Of a stretch of 64,000 bases of DNA, positions 51,821 through 59,592 are shown in pieces. A model generated the notes under the pieces. The model made no database searches. It worked only from the letters and a program-made list of their open reading frames with translations, and was not told where the DNA came from. Numbering within the stretch: the first letter of the stretch is position 1; every line of letters begins with the position of its first letter. Made by a program: the position numbers and the translations under genes. This stretch comes from Mycolicibacterium komossense (lineage in GTDB: Bacteria; Actinomycetota; Actinomycetes; Mycobacteriales; Mycobacteriaceae): positions 62,555-126,554 of the forward strand of contig NZ_JACKTY010000028.1 in NCBI RefSeq assembly GCF_025822605.1, in the 5' to 3' direction.

Positions 51821-51954
51821 CGGGTCCGGGGAGCAGTGGGGTCAGGCCAATCCGTCGAGAAGGGCCGCACGGCACAGGCAGATGGCGAACGGCGAGAGCG
51901 GATCAGCCGCCGGTTGGTCACCAGATCGACGAAGTCGTCGAAGACGTTGGACAT
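51817..51954 (-). CDS. Short coupled reading frame upstream of the bestrophin-like gene
   Basis: ATG 51954 has an excellent ribosome site (AAAGGAG, 8-base spacing). It opens a 45-residue frame beginning SNVFDDFVDLVTNRRLIRSR and ending in ATGA, which is also the start of the DUF4239 gene. The product has an acidic amphipathic start and a basic tail and no membrane segment. It may be a leader peptide or a small partner. It is also the only strong ribosome site for the operon. Confidence 0.55.
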   Translation of the reverse strand: MSNVFDDFVDLVTNRRLIRSRRSPSACAVRPFSTDWPDPTAPRTR

Positions 51955-52090
51955 CAACGGTTCTCCTTTCGTCGGGCCGTCGCGTGGCTCGTAAGATCGC
52001 AGGGACCGGACTCCGGCGGGCGCTAATTCGGATCGGGGATCGACGTCGCCTTCACGCTAACGACCGGTCATCGCCTGCGGTGGCTCGTCT

Positions 52091-52118
52091 GTGCACGGTT
52101 CTGTCCGATCCGTGCACG
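52091..52118. promoter_or_regulatory. AraC-type paired box 2
   Basis: GTGCACG at 52091 and GTGCACG at 52112, repeat distance 21 bp. The second half-site is preceded by CCGATCC exactly as in box 1. It lies 136 bp before the 45-codon frame and DUF4239 gene. Confidence 0.7.
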
Positions 52119-52140
52119 AGCCGACGCCGAGGAGGTGTCC

Positions 52141-53130
52141 TCAGACCGAAGACGTGTCGCCGTCTATACCCTCGCGTCGTCCAGCCATGCGGCGCCAGTC
52201 GCGCGGGGTGATGCCGTAGACGTCGCGGAAGCGTCGGCTGAAGTGCGTCGGGTTGGAGAACCCCCAGCGTTGCGCGATCATCGCGATGGAGCGGTGCCGG
52301 CTCTCGCGGCCCGCGAGTTCTTCTCGGGCTCCCTCCATCCGGAGGGCAGTTATCCATTCGTGCAGGCTGAAGTTGGCGTCGGCGCAGACCTTATAGAGGT
52401 GTCGGACCGAGATATGGTGCGCCGCAGCGATCTTGCCTGGTGTCAGGTCGGGGTCGGTGAGGTGCTTGCGGACGTAGGCGCGGATCTGGGTGAGCAACGT
52501 GGCAGCCAGGGCATCGCGACGATGGCGCGTATCCCCGGCGGCCGAAGTCAGCAAAGCTCTGGCCAGCTCGACGCTCACGTTGGCCAGTCCCACTGCTGCG
52601 GCGGGATCGTCGCTCAACGCGTCCGCGTTGCGAGTCATCCCCAGAATGTGGTCGACCACCAAATCATGAATCGGGCTGGCGCGCACGCGTGTGCTGGCAT
52701 CCCGGATGAGGTCGACAGGTAGTCCCAAATCGTGGAGCGAGACGAACAGGCACGTGCACGCGCCGAACCCCGACCAGGTGTACTCATAGGGCGAGTTGTC
52801 GTCATGGACGAGAAGCGACCCGGTTTCCAGGATCCGCTGCTGCCCCTGCTGGTCGAATGCGGACTCACCGATCTGTTGCACTGCGAGTGAGAGCGTCGAT
52901 GACGGATGGCTGCGCGTGCGTTTGGCGGTGCGTACCAGTTGCTGCCCCGACATGCCCGATCGAAAGATGCTGGTGGAGCCGAAGGCCCACACCTCCATAC
53001 GGGCTCGGGTGAATGCGCTGGGATCCTCGGGGGGAACGTAGGACGCCACGAAAGACTCGCCCATGGCGGTGATTACCGCGTCGGCGCGATCGGACTCCGG
53101 GAGGAGTTCGGTGTCAAGGACTACCACCAC
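52141..53130 (-). CDS. AraC-family transcriptional regulator, paralogue 1
   Basis: The 329-residue product has an N-terminal AraC-binding-like sensor domain (about 1-190, with TRSHPSSTLSLAVQQIGES and LVHDDNSPYEYTWSG). The C-terminal double helix-turn-helix (about 215-315) contains DLTPGKIAAAHHISVRHLYKVC and SIAMIAQRWGFSNPTHFSRRFRDVYGITPRDWR. It overlaps the preceding paralogue by 17 bp, so it is co-transcribed with it. It is one of two candidates for binding the paired GTGCAC boxes of this cluster. Confidence 0.9.
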   Translation of the reverse strand: MVVVLDTELLPESDRADAVITAMGESFVASYVPPEDPSAFTRARMEVWAFGSTSIFRSGMSGQQLVRTAKRTRSHPSSTLSLAVQQIGESAFDQQGQQRILETGSLLVHDDNSPYEYTWSGFGACTCLFVSLHDLGLPVDLIRDASTRVRASPIHDLVVDHILGMTRNADALSDDPAAAVGLANVSVELARALLTSAAGDTRHRRDALAATLLTQIRAYVRKHLTDPDLTPGKIAAAHHISVRHLYKVCADANFSLHEWITALRMEGAREELAGRESRHRSIAMIAQRWGFSNPTHFSRRFRDVYGITPRDWRRMAGRREGIDGDTSSV

Positions 53131-54139
53131 GTGAACCCCTCACTCCTGCACCAGGCATGTCGCCTCCTACCAATGAGTACTGCTCGCCGTGTCCGGCCAT
53201 GCGGCGCCAGTCGCGCGGGGTGATGCCATACGCGTCGCGGAAGCGCCGGCTGAAGTGCGTCGGATTGGAGTACCCCCAGCGCTGCGCGATCATCGCGATG
53301 GACCGATGTTGGCTGGTCGTCCCCGCGAGTTCGTCGTGGGCACCCTGCAGGCGATGGGCGGTGATCCATGCGTGCAGGCTGAAGTCCGCGGCGGCGCACA
53401 TCTTGTACAGATGGCGTACCGAGATGTGGTGCGCGGCGGCGATCGCCTCGGGCGTGAGGTCGGGATCGGACAGGTGCAGGCGGATGTAGGCGCGGATTTG
53501 GGTCAATAAGGTGGTCGCAAAGGCCTCGCGTCGGTCGCGCGCGTCGTGGGCGGCTGACGCGACCAGGGCTCGCACCAATTCGACGCTGGCGGTACCGACT
53601 CCGGCAGCGGCGGGGTCGGAGGCGAGCGCCACGGCGTTGCGACCCAGTCCGGCGATGTGGTCGACTACCAGCTGGTATAGCGGGCTCAGGTGCAGTCGGG
53701 TGCATGCCTCGCGGATGACGTCGTGCGACATTCCGAGGTCGTCGAGGGGGACGTATAGGCACAACGAGATGCCGTGACCGGTCCAACCGAACTCGTAGGG
53801 CGTGTTCTTGTCGTAGACGATGAGTTGCCCGGTGCTGAGCACGTGCTGTTCCTCGTCGCGGCTGAAGGCGCATTCACCGTTGCCCTGCACGGCGATCGCG
53901 AGCATAGGCGACGGGCTGCTCCGCGCCTGTTTGGCAGTGCGGCCCACCCGGATGCCCCGCATGGCCGATTGGCACAGCGAGGTGGTGCCGAAGGTCCACT
54001 CGTCCATGCGGGCCGAAACGGCGTCGCCGTTGCCCTGCGGTCCGATGTAGGACGAGAGGAATGAATCGTGCATCGCCGACGTCACCGCGTCGGCGCGTTC
54101 GGCCCGAGGCAGGCCGTCCGTGTCGAGCAGTACCGCCAT
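53114..54139 (-). CDS. AraC-family transcriptional regulator, paralogue 2
   Basis: This 341-residue protein is closely similar to the neighbouring 52141-53130 product along its whole length. The sensor domain (RSSPSPMLAIAVQGNGEC, IVYDKNTPYEFGWTG) differs more than the DNA-binding domain (TPEAIAAAHHISVRHLYKMC, SIAMIAQRWGYSNPTHFSRRFRDAYG). This suggests the same DNA target with different inducers. It is divergent from an alpha/beta hydrolase; the spacer holds box 3. Confidence 0.9.
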   Translation of the reverse strand: MAVLLDTDGLPRAERADAVTSAMHDSFLSSYIGPQGNGDAVSARMDEWTFGTTSLCQSAMRGIRVGRTAKQARSSPSPMLAIAVQGNGECAFSRDEEQHVLSTGQLIVYDKNTPYEFGWTGHGISLCLYVPLDDLGMSHDVIREACTRLHLSPLYQLVVDHIAGLGRNAVALASDPAAAGVGTASVELVRALVASAAHDARDRREAFATTLLTQIRAYIRLHLSDPDLTPEAIAAAHHISVRHLYKMCAAADFSLHAWITAHRLQGAHDELAGTTSQHRSIAMIAQRWGYSNPTHFSRRFRDAYGITPRDWRRMAGHGEQYSLVGGDMPGAGVRGSRGGSP

Positions 54140-54247
54140 CGAGCGCTCCCTCTCCGTCTCTGGTCAACTCCTGCACCCATGACCTCTTAGCAATGTAGGA
54201 CGTTAGGACCGGTCGGGGCGCGGTCGAGGAATTGTCCACAGCATTCT

Positions 54248-54275
54248 GTGCGCAAGTCGTCGCAAGTCGTGCACT
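54248..54275. promoter_or_regulatory. AraC-type paired box 3
   Basis: GTGCGCA at 54248 and GTGCACT at 54269, repeat distance 21 bp. It lies between the divergent AraC paralogue 2 and the hydrolase, ending 99 bp before the hydrolase start. Confidence 0.62.
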
Positions 54276-54374
54276 ACGGCGCACACCCTTGCGCGCCGAC
54301 CGGCTTATGTTCACGGAGCGGCAGCGGGCCGACGCCAGCGGGGCCCAGGCCGCATCCACGGCAGGAGGACGGGT

Positions 54375-55178
54375 ATGTCGGCTCAGGCCCCGCCCACGCC
54401 GGTGGTGTTCATCCACGGGTTGTGGATGCATTCCACCAGCTGGCGGGATTGGGTTGCGCTGTTCGAAGCCGCTGGCCATCCATCGATGGCCCCGGGGTGG
54501 CCCGGTGAGGCCGCCACCGTGCTGGAGACGCGCCGCCACCCCGAGGCGATGAACGGCTACCGGATCGGTGCCATCACCGAGCACTACCAGGCCATCATCG
54601 CCGAGCTGCCCGCAACGCCGGTAGTGATCGGCCACTGCGCTGGCGGGTTGATTGCCCAACGCCTGCTCGGGCGGGGCTTCGCGCGTGCCGCCGTCGCCAT
54701 AGAACCAGCCCCATTCCGGGGAGTGCCTCGGCTGGCTTTCACGCAGATCCGCACCGCCGCAATGACGCTCGGGTGTTGGAGGCTTCGGACGAACAGCTGG
54801 TCGCACACCGCGCAGAGCTACCACCGCGGCATCGCCAACGCTGTGCCGCGCGATGAATCCGACCGGCTCTTTCACGCCTTCAGCATCCCCGCACCCACCT
54901 CGGCGCTGCGGCAGGCGATGCTGGCCAACCTCGCCATCCACCGAGACGCCACCGTGGACACCCGCAGCGATCGTGGGCCACTAATGATGATCGCCGGCAG
55001 CAACGACCGTACGGTGTCTGCGGCGACGGTGTATTCGGCCTATAAAGTGCAACGCCGCAATGGCGGGGTCACCCAACTCGCCATCTTCGACCGACGCGGT
55101 CACTCCCTGCCCACCGACCATGGGTGGCGCGAAGTCGCCGACGCCATCGTGGAATTCCTCGGTCACCACGGGGTCTGA
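54375..55178 (+). CDS. Alpha/beta hydrolase with Cys in place of the Ser nucleophile
   Basis: This 267-residue paralogue of 48352-49170 shares PVVFIHGLWMHSTSWRDWVALF, APGWPG and DRRGHSLPTDHGW. At the nucleophile elbow it reads VIGHCAGG, where the paralogue has VVGHSFGG. A cysteine nucleophile is known in dienelactone hydrolases, so it may still be active on a different ester or act as a lyase. The start ATG follows AGGAGG. It lies between boxes 3 and 4 and just before the decarboxylase. Confidence 0.87.
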   Translation: MSAQAPPTPVVFIHGLWMHSTSWRDWVALFEAAGHPSMAPGWPGEAATVLETRRHPEAMNGYRIGAITEHYQAIIAELPATPVVIGHCAGGLIAQRLLGRGFARAAVAIEPAPFRGVPRLAFTQIRTAAMTLGCWRLRTNSWSHTAQSYHRGIANAVPRDESDRLFHAFSIPAPTSALRQAMLANLAIHRDATVDTRSDRGPLMMIAGSNDRTVSAATVYSAYKVQRRNGGVTQLAIFDRRGHSLPTDHGWREVADAIVEFLGHHGV

Positions 55179-55229
55179 TGTCCACCGCACACCGTGCCCG
55201 CCGGGGTTCACAAGGGCGACCGCCGACGT

Positions 55230-55257
55230 GTGCACGGAAACGCGCAAACCGTGCACC
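55230..55257. promoter_or_regulatory. AraC-type paired box 4
   Basis: GTGCACG at 55230 and GTGCACC at 55251, repeat distance 21 bp. It ends 97 bp before the benzoylformate decarboxylase start. Confidence 0.68.
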
Positions 55258-55354
55258 CACGAGCGCATTCACGCCCGCCGACCACATTAGCGTCACCGAG
55301 GAACTGGACGTGGCGGGGCAGGAGCCAGTGGATCCTCAAGCGAAAGGCCGACCG

Positions 55355-56968
55355 ATGTCTGACCACAAATCCGTTCACGAGGTGACCTACGATCTGCTAC
55401 GCGCCCTTGGGCTGACGACGGTGTTTGGCAATCCAGGTTCCACCGAGCAGACGTTCTTGAAGGACTTCCCCGAGGACTTCACCTACGTGTTGGGTCTGCA
55501 GGAGGCCTCGGTGATGGCCATGGCCGATGGCTTCGCCCAGTCCACCGGCAAGCCCGCCCTGGTCAACGTCCACACCGCCGCCGGCACCGGAAACGCGATG
55601 GGCAGCCTGATCGCCGCCTTCAAGGGCAACACCCCGCTCATCGTCACCGCCGGTCAACAGACCCGCGAAATGGTGCTGTGTGAACCGTATCTGAGCAATC
55701 CCGACGAAACGGTCCTCCCGCAGCCATGGGTCAAGTGGGCCTATGAGCCCAAGCGGGCCCAGGACGTCCCGGCAGCGTTCATGCGCGCCTATACCGTTGC
55801 GCTGCAACCCCCGGCCGGGCCGGTGTATCTGTCGATCCCGCTGGACGACTGGGAGAAGCCGGCGTTGGGACCCGCGGTGATCCGCACCTTTAGCGAGCGG
55901 TTCAGCCCGGACCCGACGCGGCTGCGCGCGTTCGCCCAGCGCATCGACGCCGCCCAGCGTCCGGTGTTGGTGTTCGGGCCGGAGGTGGATCGCAGTGGTG
56001 CCTGGGCTGCCGGGGTGGCCTTCGCGGAGAAAGTTGGTGCCGCCGTCTACAGCAGCGCGCTGCCCGACCGGGCGTCATTCCCCGAAGATCACCGGTTGTT
56101 CCAGGGGCAGTTGCCGATGACGGTCGGCGGTGTCAGCGACACCCTGCGAGGTCACGACCTGGTGGTGGTGATCGGAGCGCAGGTCTTCCGGTACTACCCC
56201 TGGGTCGCCGGGGAGTATCTCCCCGAGGGCACCGAGTTGCTCCAGATCACTTCCGATCCGCGGCTGGCCGCTACGGCGCCCGTAGGTGACAGCCTGATCG
56301 GGGATGCGCTGCTGACCCTGGAGCAGCTCGTCGAGCTGATCGATGACCACACCGATCGGAATGTCCCGGTCGCGCACAGGCCGACTGACGATGTCGATCT
56401 GACGGGTTCCGCGCCGCTGTCGGCGGACGCGGTGTGGGCGACGTTGCGCGACGTGAAGCCCGCCGATTCACCACTGGTCACTGAGTCGACGTCGACGTTG
56501 GCCCAACAGATGCGGTTTCTGCCGACGACGCGTCCGGCGTCGTTCTTCGCCACCGCCAGCGGTGGCATCGGCTGGGGGGTGCCCGGTGCCGTCGGAATCG
56601 CACTGGGCGATCGCGCCCGTGGGGTCAAGCGCACCGTGGTGGCCACCATCGGTGACGGATCGTTCCAATACTCGGTGCAGGCCATTTGGACTGCCGCCCA
56701 GCATCACCTGCCGATCATCTTCGTGGTGATGCGTAACGGCGAATACTCCATCCTCAAGTCGTTCGCCGTGTTGGAGCAGACGCCCGGGGTACCCGGCCTG
56801 GATCTGCCCGGCCTCGACATCGGTTCCTTGGCAAGGGGTTTCGGCTGCCACACGGTCGATGTCGATGACACCGAGGCACTGGCCCGCGAGTTCACCGCTG
56901 CCTTGGACGCAGACGGCCCGACCGTGATCGTGGTGCCCACCAAACCCCAACCCATACACCTGGGTTGA
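55355..56968 (+). CDS. Benzoylformate decarboxylase (ThDP-dependent)
   Basis: This decarboxylates an aromatic 2-oxoacid such as benzoylformate to the aldehyde. The 537-residue protein has the ThDP-enzyme three-domain layout. The N-terminal domain reads TTVFGNPGSTEQTFLKDFP and GLQEASVMAMADGFAQ (activating Glu). The C-terminal cofactor motif starts at GDGSFQYSVQAIWTAAQHH and ends with the NGEYSIL asparagine. The NPGSTE segment and GQQTR fit benzoylformate decarboxylases better than acetolactate synthases. ATG 55355 follows AAAGG; the long frame upstream is not coding. It probably works with the clustered hydrolases. Confidence 0.9.
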   Translation: MSDHKSVHEVTYDLLRALGLTTVFGNPGSTEQTFLKDFPEDFTYVLGLQEASVMAMADGFAQSTGKPALVNVHTAAGTGNAMGSLIAAFKGNTPLIVTAGQQTREMVLCEPYLSNPDETVLPQPWVKWAYEPKRAQDVPAAFMRAYTVALQPPAGPVYLSIPLDDWEKPALGPAVIRTFSERFSPDPTRLRAFAQRIDAAQRPVLVFGPEVDRSGAWAAGVAFAEKVGAAVYSSALPDRASFPEDHRLFQGQLPMTVGGVSDTLRGHDLVVVIGAQVFRYYPWVAGEYLPEGTELLQITSDPRLAATAPVGDSLIGDALLTLEQLVELIDDHTDRNVPVAHRPTDDVDLTGSAPLSADAVWATLRDVKPADSPLVTESTSTLAQQMRFLPTTRPASFFATASGGIGWGVPGAVGIALGDRARGVKRTVVATIGDGSFQYSVQAIWTAAQHHLPIIFVVMRNGEYSILKSFAVLEQTPGVPGLDLPGLDIGSLARGFGCHTVDVDDTEALAREFTAALDADGPTVIVVPTKPQPIHLG

Positions 56969-57473
56969 GCGACCTAGGGCTCGGCCAGACACAGCGCAAC
57001 GGGGTTGCACCAACCAAGTCTGGCCGTTCAGAAGCGGCCCGTAGCTCCACACAATTCGACATTTGCCACGCGACGGCGTTCTGACCCAGACGTCCCCGGC
57101 CCGCGGCGCCTGCACATCGACCCGCATATCGAACCCATGAGCTGTTTGCTGACTGCCTGATAGGGCCTGCAGTGGACCGCGCAGAGCATCACGGCCTTGC
57201 TCCGCCTGCCGCCGCGAAGTTAGGGACCGGTCCACCCAGATAGCCGCACCATCGGACGGCTGCGAGGTCGACGTCGGCCAAGACCTCCGCAACCCCCCTT
57301 CCCGCAGGCCCGAGCGATCGATGGACGGAACCTGGCGCGGTGACGGATGACGTACGCGCGGGCAGATGTGTCGTGTGCGTGTTGTGGCACGGGATCGCAC
57401 GCGGAAATTGAGTTGACCCATGAAGCGACCGCGAGGAGCATGACCAAGGTCGTTATGAACGTAGGAAGGTGGT
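56969..57473. other. 505-bp gap at the edge of the island-like segment
   Basis: No supported gene. The minus strand is open across much of it but shows no recognisable family. The base composition changes here from the GC-rich AraC cluster to the less GC-rich right end. No tRNA or direct-repeat attachment site was identified. Confidence 0.5.
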
Positions 57474-58580
57474 ATGTGCGTGGCCGCCACATATGCGATT
57501 CGCGACGATGTGATCTGGCCGAGGAGTCTGGTCCTGCCCCCTCGACCACCGGCGCTCGTCTATCTCGACATGCTGGGGTGGATCAACATGGCCGAGGTAG
57601 ATGCAGGTAATACGGCGCCTGCTGGCTACGCGCGTGTCCTGGAAGCCTGCCGCCGGGCGAGAAGCGAAGGTAGAGCATTGTTCCCGCTGTCGTCCACGGC
57701 AGCGATCGAGCTCTACAACATCGCCGATGTCAGTCGTCGCCGTGCCCGTGTCGCGGTGATGGAACAGCTGTCGGGATTCTCCTATCTCCTTGGGCGGCCG
57801 CAACTCCAAAGGCTTGAGGTCGAGTCCGCATTCGGCGAGCTTCCTGGAGTATCCATCCCGTCCCGCAGTCCGATCGGCCTCATCGGCCCGAGCCTGCAGT
57901 GGGCGTTCGGCATGCGGGGAGGCCTGATTACCAACGCGCCGGATGCGGACGCGATCGCCAGGCAGATGTGCCGAGGGATGGGTATCGATCCCGGTGACGA
58001 CGCGTGTGCAAGTTTGGAGCGGTGGGCCGAGCGTGCGCTCCTCACCGGCCCCGACGACCATGAGGATCCCCAGTTGCAGGCTGCAGGGTATTCCCTCGCC
58101 GGTTGGCGCAACATCTTGACGAAGCGCGCCGATCAGGAACAAGAACTTGTAACACTGCTCAATGCCGATCCAGCGTCGCGGCAAGGAAATCTGCGGGATG
58201 TGGTCGGCGCGCGCGAAATGAGCATCGAGCTTCTCGACGTAATCAACACGGCGATCGCCGGGACCTCGGCAAGTGCCTTCGATAAGATCGATCGCACCCA
58301 AATCCGCGATATCAGCGACCGCATGCCGTCCACGCGTGTGGCAGTGTCGCTGAAGACGATTTACCACAAGAACGCCAAGCACGTGTGGACCCCAAACGAC
58401 ATCCACGACATCGACGCGCTATCGGTCGCGGTGCCCTACTGCGACATCGTGTTTACCGATAAGGCTGTGCGGGACAAGGTGATCAGCTGTCGGGAACTGT
58501 CAGTTTTCAAGACCGAGATGCCGCGTAAACCTGACGACTTGGCCGACCTTATCGATGCCCTTCCTTTGGCGGAGCAGTGA
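57474..58580 (+). CDS. PIN-like domain protein
   Basis: The 368-residue protein has PIN-nuclease-type acidic motifs at both ends. VYLDMLGWINMAE is at about residue 30, and near the C-terminus NDIHDIDALSVAVPYCDIVFTDKAVRDKV is found, where PIN domains place their later aspartates. In between are about 250 helical residues. PIN-like proteins are metal-dependent RNases or DNases, often toxins or defence effectors. ATG 57474 follows GGAAGG. It is followed by an uncharacterised gene 87 bp downstream and faces the SMC-like operon. Confidence 0.65.
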   Translation: MCVAATYAIRDDVIWPRSLVLPPRPPALVYLDMLGWINMAEVDAGNTAPAGYARVLEACRRARSEGRALFPLSSTAAIELYNIADVSRRRARVAVMEQLSGFSYLLGRPQLQRLEVESAFGELPGVSIPSRSPIGLIGPSLQWAFGMRGGLITNAPDADAIARQMCRGMGIDPGDDACASLERWAERALLTGPDDHEDPQLQAAGYSLAGWRNILTKRADQEQELVTLLNADPASRQGNLRDVVGAREMSIELLDVINTAIAGTSASAFDKIDRTQIRDISDRMPSTRVAVSLKTIYHKNAKHVWTPNDIHDIDALSVAVPYCDIVFTDKAVRDKVISCRELSVFKTEMPRKPDDLADLIDALPLAEQ

Positions 58581-58667
58581 CCTTCGGAGATGACGCGCTG
58601 ACACGATGGCGCCCTCATGTATCCCGTAGAGATGTGTCGAGGAGTTCGTAGAGGGGGATAGCGGATA

Positions 58668-59444
58668 ATGCCTTCGATCCCACCGATGGTCGTCAAACTC
58701 CACGACGAGCAAGGCCGCACTTCTGACTTGGTTTTGCCGGGGCCGAGGGGCATCCGGTTCGTCGTCGGCAAGCCGGGGCGCCATTCAGCGGTGTGGCGGA
58801 TGTGGGGCGGCAAAACCGTTGCGGACGTGTACATCGCCGTGAAGGACATCGTCGAGTACCAGAAGTGGAGCTTGCATCCGAAGGGCAAATGGCGGCACGC
58901 CTGGGTCAAATCCGCTGAGGCGTCGGCGAGAGCCATGGAACTAGGTCACCAAGGCGACCGGGCGATCCAGGAGTGGGATCCGCCCGACGAGATCGGCGGC
59001 ACCGGATTGCGGCGCGGACTTGAGATCCGTGTGCGTCATCAAGACCTAGTCGAAGTCGCCGAGCCCAAAGAGTTGAATCCGGAAACAATCTGGCTTCCCA
59101 CTCCGCCCGAGGGCCACGAGGTGCGTATTTGCGTGTTCGTTGCCCGCGCGCTTCGGCCTGGCATGATCGACGTGCCAGGGTTCACACCGTTCGCCGGTAT
59201 GAGAGTCCCCAACGGCATTGCCGCGGTGCTGATCTGCGAGACTCGTCCCGTTGAGCCGCAACACGGCGCCGACCTCGAGCGGGCGGTCAGCCACATTCTC
59301 GCGACCGTGCGAGAGAAGGGGACTGACCTCAGCTCCCCCGATGTGCGGTTAATCATCGGATTCGACCACGACCTGACGGGCGGCAAGATCGTCTACGACG
59401 TCGCACAACCGCGCGCGGCTTCCGCGTCTAGTCGCGCACCATAG
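58668..59444 (+). CDS. Uncharacterised protein next to the PIN-like gene
   Basis: The 258-residue product is soluble and has no signal peptide. A segment ADVYIAVKDIVEYQKWSLHPKGKWRHAWV resembles a strand-rich motif seen in actinobacterial hypothetical proteins. The C-terminal half has alternating strands (EVRICVFVARAL, NGIAAVLICETRP) and a predicted Asp-rich end. No family is recognised. It probably forms an operon with the PIN-like gene. Confidence 0.6.
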   Translation: MPSIPPMVVKLHDEQGRTSDLVLPGPRGIRFVVGKPGRHSAVWRMWGGKTVADVYIAVKDIVEYQKWSLHPKGKWRHAWVKSAEASARAMELGHQGDRAIQEWDPPDEIGGTGLRRGLEIRVRHQDLVEVAEPKELNPETIWLPTPPEGHEVRICVFVARALRPGMIDVPGFTPFAGMRVPNGIAAVLICETRPVEPQHGADLERAVSHILATVREKGTDLSSPDVRLIIGFDHDLTGGKIVYDVAQPRAASASSRAP

Positions 59445-59592
59445 CTTCTACATTCGCCCACTCCGAGTTTCGGCGACTCCTCGATAGTCGTGGTCGGTTC
59501 CTCGGGAAGAAGCTGTTTGGGTAATGATGTGCATCGGTGCGGCACTGAAGCCGCTGGGCCTGCCGGCCTCGCTGAAGCGGAGACCCAGGCGC

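Noticed and set aside
56468-57490. 340-codon minus-strand frame over the decarboxylase end and the following gap
   Set aside because: More than half is antisense to the decarboxylase and the rest shows no recognisable family.
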